A stretch of 64,000 nucleotides of DNA from Spizellomyces punctatus DAOM BR117 (Eukaryota; Chytridiomycota; Chytridiomycetes; Spizellomycetales; Spizellomycetaceae): NCBI RefSeq assembly GCF_000182565.1, contig NW_015971542.1, positions 1,094,540 to 1,158,539 on the forward strand. The letters are read 5' to 3'. Positions 46,207 to 57,122 of this stretch are shown in pieces; within the stretch, counting starts at the first letter, position 1; every line of letters starts with the position of its first letter. A program made the position numbers and the translations under genes. Under the pieces are notes generated by a model. That model did no database searches. It worked only from the letters and a program-made list of their open reading frames with translations, and was not told where the DNA came from.

Positions 46207-46443
46207 AAATAATGAATATAATAAAATATTATATTGGGGTTTACGTTCGTTGCTTTCGACAAAATGTTGAGTTTGGAACGTCGTTGAGTTTGCACGTGGT
46301 AGAGCGTGTTGAATTTCAAAAATAAAAACGCGCGTTGAGAGCTTCCGATATATCGTAAAAAGCGGGCAACCGCAATTTGGTGTTTTCCTCGCCAGCAAAC
46401 GATTCCCAGCGGTGTCGCTACTTTCATAACGCTGCATACCAGC

Positions 46444-47794
46444 ATGACGTCCCAAAACACAGCGGTGACGGCAATAACGTCCTACTGCCTGTCATCCATA
46501 TTAATGACCTTGACCAACAAACTGGTCCTCTCAAGCTACGATTTCAAGCTCAACTTTCTTCTCCTAGCAATTCAGTCGGTTATATGTGTTATCACATTGG
46601 AGATATTTGGGGGGTTGGGTCTGGTGAGCAGGAGGAGGTTTTCATGGGATGACGGCAAAAAATGTAGGTGGTCTGCCATGGTGGTGTACTTTGATAACGG
46701 TCTTCTGAGGAACCAAAAACCATTCTAAAACCAAACACTCTTCATCACAGGGTTCATCGTCTCTGCCTCTCTTGTAGCCATGATTTACACCGGATCCAAA
46801 GCCTTACAGCACTTATCCATCCCTCTTTTCACCATTTTCAAAAACCTTACTATTATCCTCATTGCGTACTCGGAACGCACGCTGCTAAAGGGACCACCCG
46901 TCACCCGTCTGATGCTCGTCGCTTTCCTCATGATGGTCGTATCATCTATCATTGCAGGGTGGGCGGATTTATCCACTGGAAAGGTCTTGAAACCTACAGA
47001 CAGTGACTCGGACATGGAATGGATTGTTGCGTACGGGTGGATGTTGTCTAATTGTTTGACGACGGCGGGTTTTGCGTTGTTGATGAAGAGTAAGATTCGG
47101 GAAGTGGGATTCAAGGAGTTTGATACTGTGTTTTACAACAGTAGGTGTCTGCTATTCCTTTTATGTGTTTGCTGTCAAGTCTGTTAAGCATGAAATCCAT
47201 CGCAGATCTTCTCTCGATACCTATTCTTGTTGTTGCATGCCTTCTTCTGGAAGGCGGCGAAGCCCAAAAGTTTTATGAAAAGTACTCTGACCCTGAACGA
47301 CCTTCTGGGGAGGTGTATGGCCTTGCCATTGGGATCCTCATGAGCGGAGTAAGCAGTTTTGGAATCAGTTACAGCACCGCCTGGTGCATGCGTGTTACCT
47401 CTTCGACAACATATAGGTATGTGGGAGGTTGTCTACTAGCAATACTGGTCGTCATACGGGACAGCTCATGATTGTACTCCATAAATTGCACAGTATGGTG
47501 GGTGCTTTGAATAAGCTCCCCATAGCGGTCGCTGGAATGATATTTTTCAATGACCCAGTCACATTCGGTGGTGTGGCTGGTGTATTGATCGGTTTGTGCC
47601 CAGTTCCTCTTGTATTATGGACATGAGCCCTCTCTCATATGGCATTCTCTTTAGCTTTCTTTGCTGGAATCGTATATAGCCATGCAAAGAGCGTGCAACC
47701 CACGGCGGGAGTGAAACCAGCATCAGATTTACCACTCCCTGTCAACATCAAAGCGGACAGAGATAGAGGACTCTATAAGCTTGCAAATGCTTGA
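46444..47794 (+). CDS. VRG4: GDP-mannose transporter (VRG4/GMT family)
   Basis: Golgi antiporter bringing GDP-mannose into the lumen for glycan and wall mannan synthesis. Five exons (46444-46663, 46751-47140, 47206-47416, 47494-47591, 47655-47794) give 352 residues with about ten membrane helices. Diagnostic motifs: [20 protein letters not shown] near the start, [13 protein letters not shown] (FKNLTN-like substrate motif), and [18 protein letters not shown] containing the GALNK nucleotide-sugar motif. The C-terminus is short and polar, in the cytosol. Confidence 0.94.
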
Positions 47795-47954
47795 ATCACT
47801 AGTGCAGTCACACATGCACACTCTACTGTATATTCTAATAAATTATTGCCGTGATCAAATGAGGTTCCGACCCGAAAATATGCAATCATGTTTTATGAAA
47901 ATCCACATACGGCGATACAAGTAAAAGAAACAATCCCATAAAATATATGACCCT

Positions 47955-50900
47955 CTACAACTTTGCCTTGCCAGAGGCGAGCTTCAAGACCGCATCAATC
48001 TTGCTATTAATTTTGCAAGAGCAATGGTGAGACAATCGGAAACATTCATAAACGCATAGAGAGACAACTTACGTCGCAAGTCCCATGTTGCCCTTTATCT
48101 TGATGCGGCCCGCCATGAATGCCTTCTGGGGTTTGAGCTTGCCCGCAGCAAGCTCAAGGAAGTCCTTGTCGCCCACAAGGACAGTCATGTCAGCCTTGCC
48201 TGGTGGACTACCTGCGCCGATAGCACCCTCGCCATTCTATGTTTGAAAGGGAAAGGTCAGCGGCTGTCTTTCGCAAAGCCCAAATAACAATCACCGAATT
48301 ACCTTGAGATCCACAAACCATGTCTGCTTCTTTCCTTCGGCGTTTGTGATTTCGAACGCAAAGATCGACTTGATCTGATGGAGACGAGACGTTAGAAAAT
48401 AAACCCAAGATTAGCCCTAAAGAAAAGGACCGGTACCTTCTTGACTTGCGCGGCCTTAGCAGCGGGAGAGGCGGCTTTCAAGCCAGTCTCAATCTGCTCA
48501 AACACCTTGGATGATGCAAAGCCAGGAACTGCCACACCGCCGGCAGGTGACGCGGACTCGGTCGTGACAGGTGCCGCTTCACGCTTGGCCTCAGCGGCCG
48601 CCGCGGGTGTAACATCACCTGCAACGTTGTCAAAGTTTGCTTGCACAGCGGCGAACGACTCTTGCGTGTTTGTGGGGTAGGTGGCCCGGCCATCGTCGAA
48701 GTTGGTGATTTCGGCCCATTTGGCGGCGATGTGTTCGGGAAGGAGAGGTTTGTTCACGGGGAAACCAACGCCACCAGTTCGTTGCCAGCGAACCTTTGCG
48801 ACCCATGCAGAGCCGACTTCAAAGACACCACCAGTCTCGGTGTTGCTTTCGTGACCAAGGTAGGCAACCAAAGGAGAAACGTATTCGGGCTTGAGAGCCT
48901 CCACCATTTCTGGAGGCATGACCGTGGCGGTCATACGCGTACCAGCATTGGGGGCAATGGTGTTAACAACAATGTTGGAGCGCGCACCTTCCAAGGCCAA
49001 AGTGTTGCTGAAGGCGACAGTACCCGCCTTGGCTGTGTACATACGGCGAGGTTACCACCAATGCTTGCTGAAGAGACACGGAGTATTTGTTCACTTACCA
49101 GCACTGTAGTTTGCTTGACCAAAGTTTCCGTAGAGACCCACAGCCGAAGTAGTGTTGATGATTCTACCATACTTTTGCTTAACCATATGAGGCCAGGCTG
49201 CCTTAGCTACCTTGTAGGTACCACGAAGGTGGACGCGCTGCACGAGGTCCCTATAGGGTGAAGTAGTATCCAACATCAGCGCCATGTCCATAGGCACCAA
49301 TTGTCTGACGATTGATCCTCACCAGTCGTTGTCAGTCATACGAGCGAAGGATTTGTCACGAAGGATACCAGCGTTGTTGACAATGATATCAACGCGTCCA
49401 AACGCTTGGATGGCGGTATCAACGACCTTCTCACCATCCTCAACTGAGTCGTAGTTTGCAACCGCCTTGCCTCCCGCAGCACGGATCTCGTCAACAACCT
49501 TGTCAGCAGCAGATTGCTCAACACCCTCACCCTTGGTGGATCCACCAAGATCATTAACGACAACGGAAGCACCGAGCTGAATTTCAAAGATTAGATAGGG
49601 TGTCGCATTTCTTAACAGTAGACATGAGTACCTTGGCGAACAACAATGCGTGGGCGCGGCCAAGACCGTTTCCAGCACCCGTCACAATAGCGACCTTGCC
49701 GTCGAAGCGGAGCTCCGAGGGGTTGGGGTTACCACTGAGTCCCTTAGCTTGTTCCAAAAGCCCAACCCAGTCAGTGTCCATGATGGAGGTGGGGTATTGT
49801 GGGTTGTTGAAACTCGTGATCTCTCCCCATTTTGCGGCAACGGACGAAGGAGTGAAGGAGGAGTCGGCCTTGAAGACGGCTCCAGGGGACCGCTCCCATC
49901 GGAGCTTGGAAACGAACCCGGCACCAACCTCGAAGATCGAGCCAGTCTCCTCGGTAGACTCATGGCACAAGTAAGCCACCAGAGGTACGACAAATTCAGG
50001 CTTGAGGGCAGCAAGGATCTCGGGAGGCATGACAGTTTCCGTCATTCTCGACGCTGCAAGAGGTGCAATAGTGTTCACTCGAATGTTCTTCTTTTCGCCC
50101 TCCCGCGCCAATGTGTTGGAGAATCCAAAAAGCGCCAATTTCGCTACATCCCAGCTGGTTAGTGGCATCCTAAACGACGATATGACAACACACTTGCATA
50201 CCCGCAGCGTAGTTAGCTTGACCAAAGTTACCGTAAATACCGGCAGCGGAAGCTGTGTTGATGATCCTAAAAAACGATCAGTCTCCTGTTGTTGTCCACG
50301 CAACGTCATGAACATACCGGCCAAAACCTTGCTTCTGCATGTGGGGCCATGCAGCCTTAGCGACTTTGTATGATCCACGCACGTGAACACGGTGGACAAG
50401 ATCCCAGTCTGCATCCGTCATACGAGCAAAGGATTTGTCACGCAAGATACTTGAGACGCATCTTTTAGTCGATCTCGAGTCCACGTACGTAACGGGCCGA
50501 AATACTTACCCAGCATTGTTTATGACGATATCAACACGTCCAAAAGCATTCAATGCCGTTTCCACAATCTTGTCACCATCCTCAACAGAGTCGTAGTTGC
50601 CGACTGCCTTCCCACCGGCAGCTTTAATTTCGTTCACAACAACGTCGGCGGCCTAAAGACGTAACTTTAGCACACTAATCTTTGTTGTTTTCTAAATGTT
50701 TCAGGCACCAACCTTGTGGTCGCCACCCTCATCTCCAGTTCGGCTTGAGCCAAGATCGTTCACAACAACCGAGGCACCTACATCAAGGTTAGATCAGACA
50801 AGTGGCACTACAAGGATGATAGAAACACTGGGGTACAAACCTCGGGACGCAAAAAACGTCGCGTAAGCCTATATGTGAGGGAAATCTACGTGAGCATGCC

Positions 50901-51059
50901 ACACAAAGTCAATTATGGCATTTGTGAAAAAATGACCTTGCCAAGACCTGGAAAAGACCTGTGAACATGGCTTAAATGCAGACGCACGAGACAACTTTAC
51001 ACACCTCCTCCAGCACCGGTGACAATAACAACACGGTCGTCGAAGCGTAGTTCAGACAT
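47955..51059 (-). CDS. Peroxisomal multifunctional enzyme: SDR-SDR-SCP2
   Basis: Peroxisomal beta-oxidation protein of the MFE-2/Fox2 family, roughly 850 residues in about ten exons. The first SDR ([31 protein letters not shown], catalytic ANYAAAKL) and the second SDR ([42 protein letters not shown]) are both complete, giving two (3R)-hydroxyacyl-CoA dehydrogenase units. An Ala-rich linker then leads to an SCP2 sterol-carrier domain ([68 protein letters not shown]). The MaoC-like hydratase-2 domain normally found in this family is absent. The last residues ...AKL are a PTS1 peroxisome signal. An 11-nt micro-exon at 50937-50947 completes the first NAD-binding motif. Confidence 0.9.
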
Positions 51060-52062
51060 GATGGGAAAAGCAAGTGATGAGATTTGGCGGATGAGACCAG
51101 TAAATGTCTTGTCCTTTTGATCACAGTTCAACCTACGTTCGGATCAGAACGGGATTTCTGGGGACGCCGCGTGATCCATAAAATGGGTTGATTTGAAAAG
51201 CCGGTTAGATCCACAAATTCCCACGTGAAAACATGTCGCGTGACCAAATAGCCGAATGAAAGATTTAGTGTGTAGGTGATTGAAAATGGCACTAGGACCC
51301 AGCATTATCCGGATTAATCCGGTTAATCATATCACCTAATCAGAACCCCCATCTATCACTCAGATTGGTGTGGCATGTAGCGGTGTGGCATGTATTGTAA
51401 TGTTTTTTGTTTATTTTTAAACTGTGGTGAGGCGCATGCTGAAGGTCTATAAAAGGGGACCTGCTCCCTCTTCCGTCTTGTTTCTTTATCCCTCGACTCT
51501 CAAAGCATCTGCCAACGCTCAACTCTCAAGTCCATCATGAGAATCCTGCTCTGGTGCCGACGACCTCGTCCGCCTGACAAATACAACATAACCCCTTGCA
51601 AATGCTGCTACTACTATATTGCTACGATCGCAGGTATGCATTATCTTTGTATTTTCCCACGCGTATTATCCAGTCTCATTATTCTGATTTTACTAGTATC
51701 TGAACATCCTCTGACTAAAGAATTTCGGAATCAAGGGCTTAGTAGGATTTCTCTCGTGATGTGGGCTTAGTTACCCGGTTAGAACCAACCGTAATGCCTT
51801 GCATGTGTAATTGGGCCTAGTTGTAGTTGGTTGCACGTACCCCAGTTCAACCCAGGCTGGAACCTGTAGCGAGTTAGGATAGGGGTGGGTTATGAAGGGT
51901 TGGACAGGCTGGCTAATTGTAAATTAGAACCGGCTGTAGTGGGTTGGAGGGAGAATTTGTCTCTAGTGACATTTTCTACCACCTGCACACTAAGATGTAT
52001 GGCTTTTGCAAAAAAGATATCTACAAGGCAAATGGGCTCATGCAAACGTATCTACAAGATGC
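51060..52062. other. Intergenic stretch with a TATA box and one doubtful small ORF
   Basis: TATAAAAGG at 51448-51456 lies 80 bp before ATG 51537, which opens a 77-codon frame (MRILLWCRRPRPPDKYN, Cys/Tyr-rich, then a hydrophobic stretch). An optional intron (GTATGC to CTAG) keeps the frame. I give this small gene about one chance in four. The rest, including GGTTGG-rich sequence at 51770-51950, shows nothing. Confidence 0.3.
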
Positions 52063-52953
52063 CTACTCTACCATCAATTTTCCAGCAACAGGTCTAATCA
52101 CAACAGCATCCTTTTCACCAACAAAGGCCGCCAAGTCCGCCAGCCATCGCTCGGCTTCCCCCCCAAATCCCATCAGAGCCATGAGGAGACGCAGCGAGGG
52201 ACTACCGATTTTGATTTGCTGGGTGAGATACACGACGCATCCAGACGATGAGGAAGGTGCAGGGGATGTGATCTCGATCGTCCATGTTGATGTGATGGAG
52301 CTCAGATAGACCGAGATAGGCCATCGCGCATCACTTGGTAGAGGTTGATGCGAGCGGACTTGCAGCGAGTTCTTTTCCTGATTATTTTTTTAATTGCGGT
52401 AAGTGAGCTTGACAGCTTGAGCAAAATCAGGAATCAAAGATGGCCACACCTCCTCGATGACTGTTGTCAGTGTTTTCCTTCCCCATTTGCCCACCTCTAT
52501 CCATCTTGACAATGCATTCCTTTCCATGATCTCTCCATCTGGCCTGCCCGCTTCATCTTCCTCCAAAGGTTCTGAAGCTCCAATAATATCTCGCCGCCAC
52601 TTTGAGTACTTTGCCCAGTCAGTGAGACAATTCCACACTACCGCAGGAGGTTGACTTGTCAGCTTTGTGGCCCGCACAACCACAAACTCATCCTTCATAA
52701 TTCTCCCAGCTGCATAAAAGAACAGGACAACATCGACCGCAAGGATAACCAACAGGGTGGGAACCAGCCAATACAAATGGCGTGTGGCAAACGCGGCTGC
52801 TAAGAGAATCAAAGAGGTGGATGGGTCTTCCAACGTGTCCTCCCCAAACAACTCATCGTCCTCGTCATCATCTCCTCCGACCGAACACTGTACCGTCGTC
52901 GCAAAAACCAACCCACAAACCAAAATCCCCAGGTAGCGAGCTGAAATGCTCAT
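52063..52953 (-). CDS. START/SRPBCC-like protein with signal peptide and membrane segment
   Basis: Two exons (52953-52450, 52377-52063) give 272 residues. A signal peptide (MSISARYLGILVCGLVFATT) is followed by an acidic segment (GGDDDEDDELFGED), a hydrophobic helix (WLVPTLLVILAVDVVLFFYA) and a C-terminal SRPBCC/START-like helix-grip domain: TKLTSQPPAVVWNCLTDWAK, IEVGKWGRKTLTTVIEE, then STWTIEIT, GCVVYLTQQIKIG and GEAERWLADLAAFV. Such domains bind lipids or other hydrophobic ligands. The 72-nt intron is divisible by three and contains an in-frame TAA, so unspliced RNA would give a protein truncated in the middle of the domain. The ligand is unknown. Confidence 0.65.
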
Positions 52954-53096
52954 GTTTAGGTGGTGGATGTAAACTGTGAGCTCAAAAAGATCGAAGATTC
53001 TAAAAACGTGACCGCTGACTTCACCAGATGACACAATCGGACCTTTTGACTCTGGCCATGTTCCATCAACCTCTCGGCATTCCCTGGCAAATAAAC

Positions 53097-54066
53097 ATGG
53101 GCAGCACAACAATAAATCCAGACGATATCAAACTGATCGTTTCAGACGTTGACGGGACGCTTTTGGACTCGCACCACCGTCTCCATCCTCGTACACGATC
53201 GGCCATTCTTCACCTTCGAAAGACACGGCCAGACCTCCCTTTCATTATCGCAACGGGTAAACCGTACGCAGCACTCGCAGAAGTACGAGAAGAACTGGAC
53301 CTATCACATTTCCCTTGTATTCACCTAAATGGCTGTATGGTTTATGGTCCCGGGGGCTCTGTCATGCGACAAGACGCACTAGATCCCACCGTTGTTCTTC
53401 AGATAGTAGACATCTTACGCCCTATGAACAAGTCTACTTATCTTTATGTGCAAGATGAAGTGTTTGAGGTAATTAAGGATCCTGCGGGAAGGAACGGAAG
53501 GGCTTGGATCGATGTGCTTCGAGGATTTGGAGAGGATGTGAAGCCTGCGCCTGATGGGATCTTGGATCATGTTCGGGAAGGGCAGGTCAAGGTGCAAAAG
53601 GTGGTTGTACTTGCGGATGAGAAATATATTCCAGGTAGGCCCTACCGTCTGACACGAATGTACTCTTCTGTTCAATGTCCTTACTGACACGTACTTTGGA
53701 AAATCTGGAGATATCCGCAAAAAACTTTCTGCATTTCCACCTGATGCCTGCTCACAGACCAGCGCCCTCTCCTACGCCATTGAACTGATTTGCAGTACAT
53801 CGTCAAAAGAGTTGGCCTTACAAACATTGATAGATTCGTTAGATGTCACCCCTCAGAACGTTCTGGCGTTTGGCGATGGTGAAAACGATGCTGGTATGTT
53901 AGCTTTGGCAGGACATGGAGTAGCTATGGCCAATGCTATGGACATGGCGAAAAAGAGAGCCAGATACACAACTGGAACCCATGATGACGGTGGAGTAGGA
54001 ATGTTTCTAGAGGAGGTCTTTAACATAGAACCTGTAACTAATTCCCGTAACCCGACGATTAACTAA
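53097..54066 (+). CDS. HAD-superfamily phosphatase, Cof type
   Basis: Two exons (53097-53634, 53711-54066) give 323 residues less the intron, about 297. HAD motif I is LIVSDVDGTLLDSHHRLH (nucleophile Asp), motif II IIATGKPYAALAEV, and motif IV LAFGDGENDAGMLALAGHGV, where two acidic residues hold magnesium. The C2-type cap and the phrase FGDGENDAGML place it with Cof/YbiV sugar-phosphate or nucleotide phosphatases. In-frame ATGs at 53028 and 53058 are alternative starts. Divergent from the START-like gene across ~145 bp. Confidence 0.85.
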
Positions 54067-54642
54067 AGTAAAGCAATGGATAAAAAGCCAGCTCCAAAAG
54101 CTGTTCAAAACCCCGTCGATCTACTCGACGCAAGACTTGCCTTCCAACACAGTTGGCCCCATTTGCCAATTGCGTCTAAATTACGACACGTGATATTTCG
54201 GACTGGCGACCCCATTTTTGCAAAGTCAATTGGCAATCGACGAATCGTCCTCTAACCCACACCGAAACGTCAACGTCAACGTCGACTTTGGTATGTATGA
54301 ATGATTGTTGAGGAGGGCTGATGACGGAGGATGCATAACGATGGGTAGAACGAATTGCTGGATGGATGGGAGAGACGGATGGATGGATGGATGGGCGTAG
54401 ACTGGAATGGGACCGTGCGCGGCATCCCATGCGCGAGGAATGGCAAGAGGCCGACATGGGACAAGTACGAGAATGCCGAACAGATTGTATGGAGTTTGTG
54501 GATTAGTCGGAGGAACGACAGTGAGAGACGAGCGGAATAGTAGATATGGAGAATTTGTCTGCGACCTTTGACATGGATTCTGAACAGCTCCCATTCCCTT
54601 TCCTGACACTTTGCAGGCCGGAAACCCCGATAGTCATACACC
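54067..54642. other. Intergenic with a GGAT repeat
   Basis: A short tandem of GGAT/GATG units at about 54359-54396 is the only structure seen between the HAD gene and the ribosomal protein gene. Confidence 0.4.
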
Positions 54643-55484
54643 ATGAGGTCCATCATTCAGGAAAATGACATCCCCATCCCCGAGGGTGGTAAGTACTTGG
54701 CGATTCTTTTGATTGTAGCGTTGGAATTCGTCTTGTGACGCAAAATGGATTCCAGTGACGGTTGACGTCAAGGCCCGACTTGTCCGCGTGAAGGGCCCCC
54801 GCGGTCAGCTCGTCAAGGACTTCAAGCACGTCAACATGGAAATCCTCCGCCTCTCCAAGTCGAAGCTGAAGATCAAGGTGTGGCACGGTGGCCGTAAGCA
54901 CAATGCGTGCATTCGTACCATCTCTTCCCACATCGAGAACATGATCACGGGTGTGACCAAGGTGCGTGGGCGGCGGGAAATGATTTGGCACTCTCACGCT
55001 CTACGGGTGACTGAGATTCCGATGACACTTTCAGGGCTTCGAGTACAAGATGCGCTTTGTGTACGCTCACTTTCCCATCAACGTCAACATCATCAGCGAT
55101 GGTGCCGAGGTGGAAATCCGTAACTTCTTGGGAGAGAAGCAGATCCGCCGCATTAAGATGCTTAATGGTGTGAAGATCGACCACTCCACCGCCCAGAAGG
55201 ATGAGATCATCCTTACTGGTAACGACATTGACAACGTTTCCCAGTCCGGTATGCATCGACTTTTGAAGGGGGGATTTTGTTGAGAAATATGAGCGCATGA
55301 CTGACAACGATCCTCTCACTTAGCCGCCTCCATCCAGCAGTCCACCACCGTACGGAACAAGGATATCCGTAAGTTCTTGGACGGTATCTACGTTTCGGAG
55401 AAGGTGCGTTTTACTTGGTTATTGCCTCTGTTGGAGCTGTGCTTAACCGCACGTCTTTTACAGGGTCTCTTGGTCAAGGATTAA
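54643..55484 (+). CDS. RPL9: 60S ribosomal protein uL6 (RPL9)
   Basis: Five exons (54643-54688, 54756-54961, 55035-55248, 55324-55403, 55464-55484) give 188 residues. Conserved features: [78 protein letters not shown] and [18 protein letters not shown]. The last exon has only seven codons including the stop. The codon choice is more C-ending than in neighbours, as expected for a highly expressed gene. Confidence 0.96.
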
Positions 55485-55757
55485 ATGTATATGGGTTGGG
55501 AGTAGGTCGCATTGTACACACGGGATTCGACTTGTCTCAGCTTGTATTGGAACGGGGCCGCGATGGTTGTGGATTGGCGGTACTGTTTAATATATTGTTG
55601 AATGAAAGCAAGACGATGCACAATTGATCAACTGGGAGACAGTTAATGGTCTCACGATATTATTCACCATGTCACTGTACTAATTTGCAGCCACAGTGGA
55701 CATCAGCACAATCATTCTACTAATGTCTCCTACTAAAACCCAAATGCCTAAACAAAG

Positions 55758-56897
55758 CTATACAATATCTTCCCGGGTATTGCTTGACTGTGTAGTTAGA
55801 TATGTCACCACATCTTTATGGCCATTGATTCTAGCTAATCGCATAGCCTCTCCGCCATTGGCCCAAACATCCGCACCAGCATTTTCGCATAAATATATAA
55901 CGTTTGACAGTCTACCTTCCTTTGCGGCAACCGCTAGTGCAAGGCCAGCCTGATATCGAACATCTGCACCGGCTTCAACTAGGGTTGCGCACACTGCCAC
56001 CTTGTCCGCCGCCGCTGCGACGACCAATGCTGATTCGTGTGTTTCCCGAAAAATGGTATTTGGACATAGTCCACCTTTTTTAAGAAGGAATTCCACAACA
56101 TGGGGATGCCCAGACTGGATGCCACTATACAAGACGACGTTATCTTGTGCGCGTAAATCGAGTCCATGCTTCATTAAAAGGGACAGAGTAGGGACATTTC
56201 CGAGGGTTGCGGCGCGAGCTCCAGCCGCACACATCACCCTGTTCCGTCCATGTGTAATATTGCTTGCAAGGTAGGAAATAACTTCAGAATTTCCGTACTC
56301 GACCGCCCGCACCAAGATGAACGACGTCACAGTGGCCCTCTCCTCTTCGACCAAGTATCTGATAACCGGAATGTGTGATAATCCAGCCCTAAAGCCTTGT
56401 TCCAATACAATCGGGTATGTGAGCCGCACTTGGCGGGGTGAAACACCTTGTTGCCCGCCATGTGCAAAAGTATCCTCACAACCATCACCCACATCCTCAT
56501 CATCCCATTTCCAACCGCACACACGCTGACTTAATGCTAGTAATTCAGCCACAAGGGCCACTTTCCCAGCCCAAGCAGCCACAACAACCGCATCCCTCAA
56601 AGCAGGTAGCGACGAGTCAATTTCTCTGCATCTGTTCAGTAATATGCGAATCACTTCAGGAGTACAGATATGCCAATGTGAGCATTCTGCTAGAAAGGAA
56701 CCGCAAGCTGGTTCCTGATAATGCCGAGCAAAGAGAAATGACGCTCGAGCGGCTGACGAAAACGCAAGCGCATTGTAACAGGAGCGGGAAACGGTGACTA
56801 GTGCAGAGTTGGCAGAAAAGAGGAGGATGAGTTCTAGGAGGGGAGTGGGGAGGTCGTGTAGGTTGGGTCTATGGACTGAGCTGGTTAATGTATGCAT
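55758..56897 (-). CDS. Ankyrin-repeat protein with F-box-like N-terminus
   Basis: Intronless frame of 379 residues. The N-terminus LHDLPTPLLELILLFSANSA resembles an F-box start, which would recruit it to SCF ubiquitin ligases. The rest is built of divergent ankyrin-like repeats: VVVAAWAGKVALVAELLAL, RAGLSHIPVIRYLVEE, RAVEYGNSEVISYLASN, TLGNVPTLSLLMKHGLDLRA, YSGIQSGHPHVVEFLLKKGG, AAADKVAVCATLVEAGADV and ARINGHKDVVTYL. Expanded families of such proteins are common in fungi. ATG 56897 is the first in frame; open sequence continues 12 codons upstream without ATG. Confidence 0.7.
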   Translation of the reverse strand: MHTLTSSVHRPNLHDLPTPLLELILLFSANSALVTVSRSCYNALAFSSAARASFLFARHYQEPACGSFLAECSHWHICTPEVIRILLNRCREIDSSLPALRDAVVVAAWAGKVALVAELLALSQRVCGWKWDDEDVGDGCEDTFAHGGQQGVSPRQVRLTYPIVLEQGFRAGLSHIPVIRYLVEEERATVTSFILVRAVEYGNSEVISYLASNITHGRNRVMCAAGARAATLGNVPTLSLLMKHGLDLRAQDNVVLYSGIQSGHPHVVEFLLKKGGLCPNTIFRETHESALVVAAAADKVAVCATLVEAGADVRYQAGLALAVAAKEGRLSNVIYLCENAGADVWANGGEAMRLARINGHKDVVTYLTTQSSNTREDIV

Positions 56898-57122
56898 TGG
56901 TGGTTGGACTAGGGAGAGTCGGGGACCTGACAATTCTGTTCACTTGTCTTGGCTCGAGCGATTACGTGATGCCAATCGAACACGTGTTCCGATCGGGGGT
57001 AACGATAAACAGTATCTAGTTGACGGGATGTTTTCCATAAAAATAAGAGACCTCGTAATACAAAAAAGTTAAAAATGAATTGATGCTTGAAGTTGCCATG
57101 CTATGCTATGTACTAAATTCTA

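Noticed and set aside
51944-52309. A 121-codon plus-strand frame
   Set aside because: It is antisense to the second exon of the START-like gene, whose minus-strand translation continues the domain.
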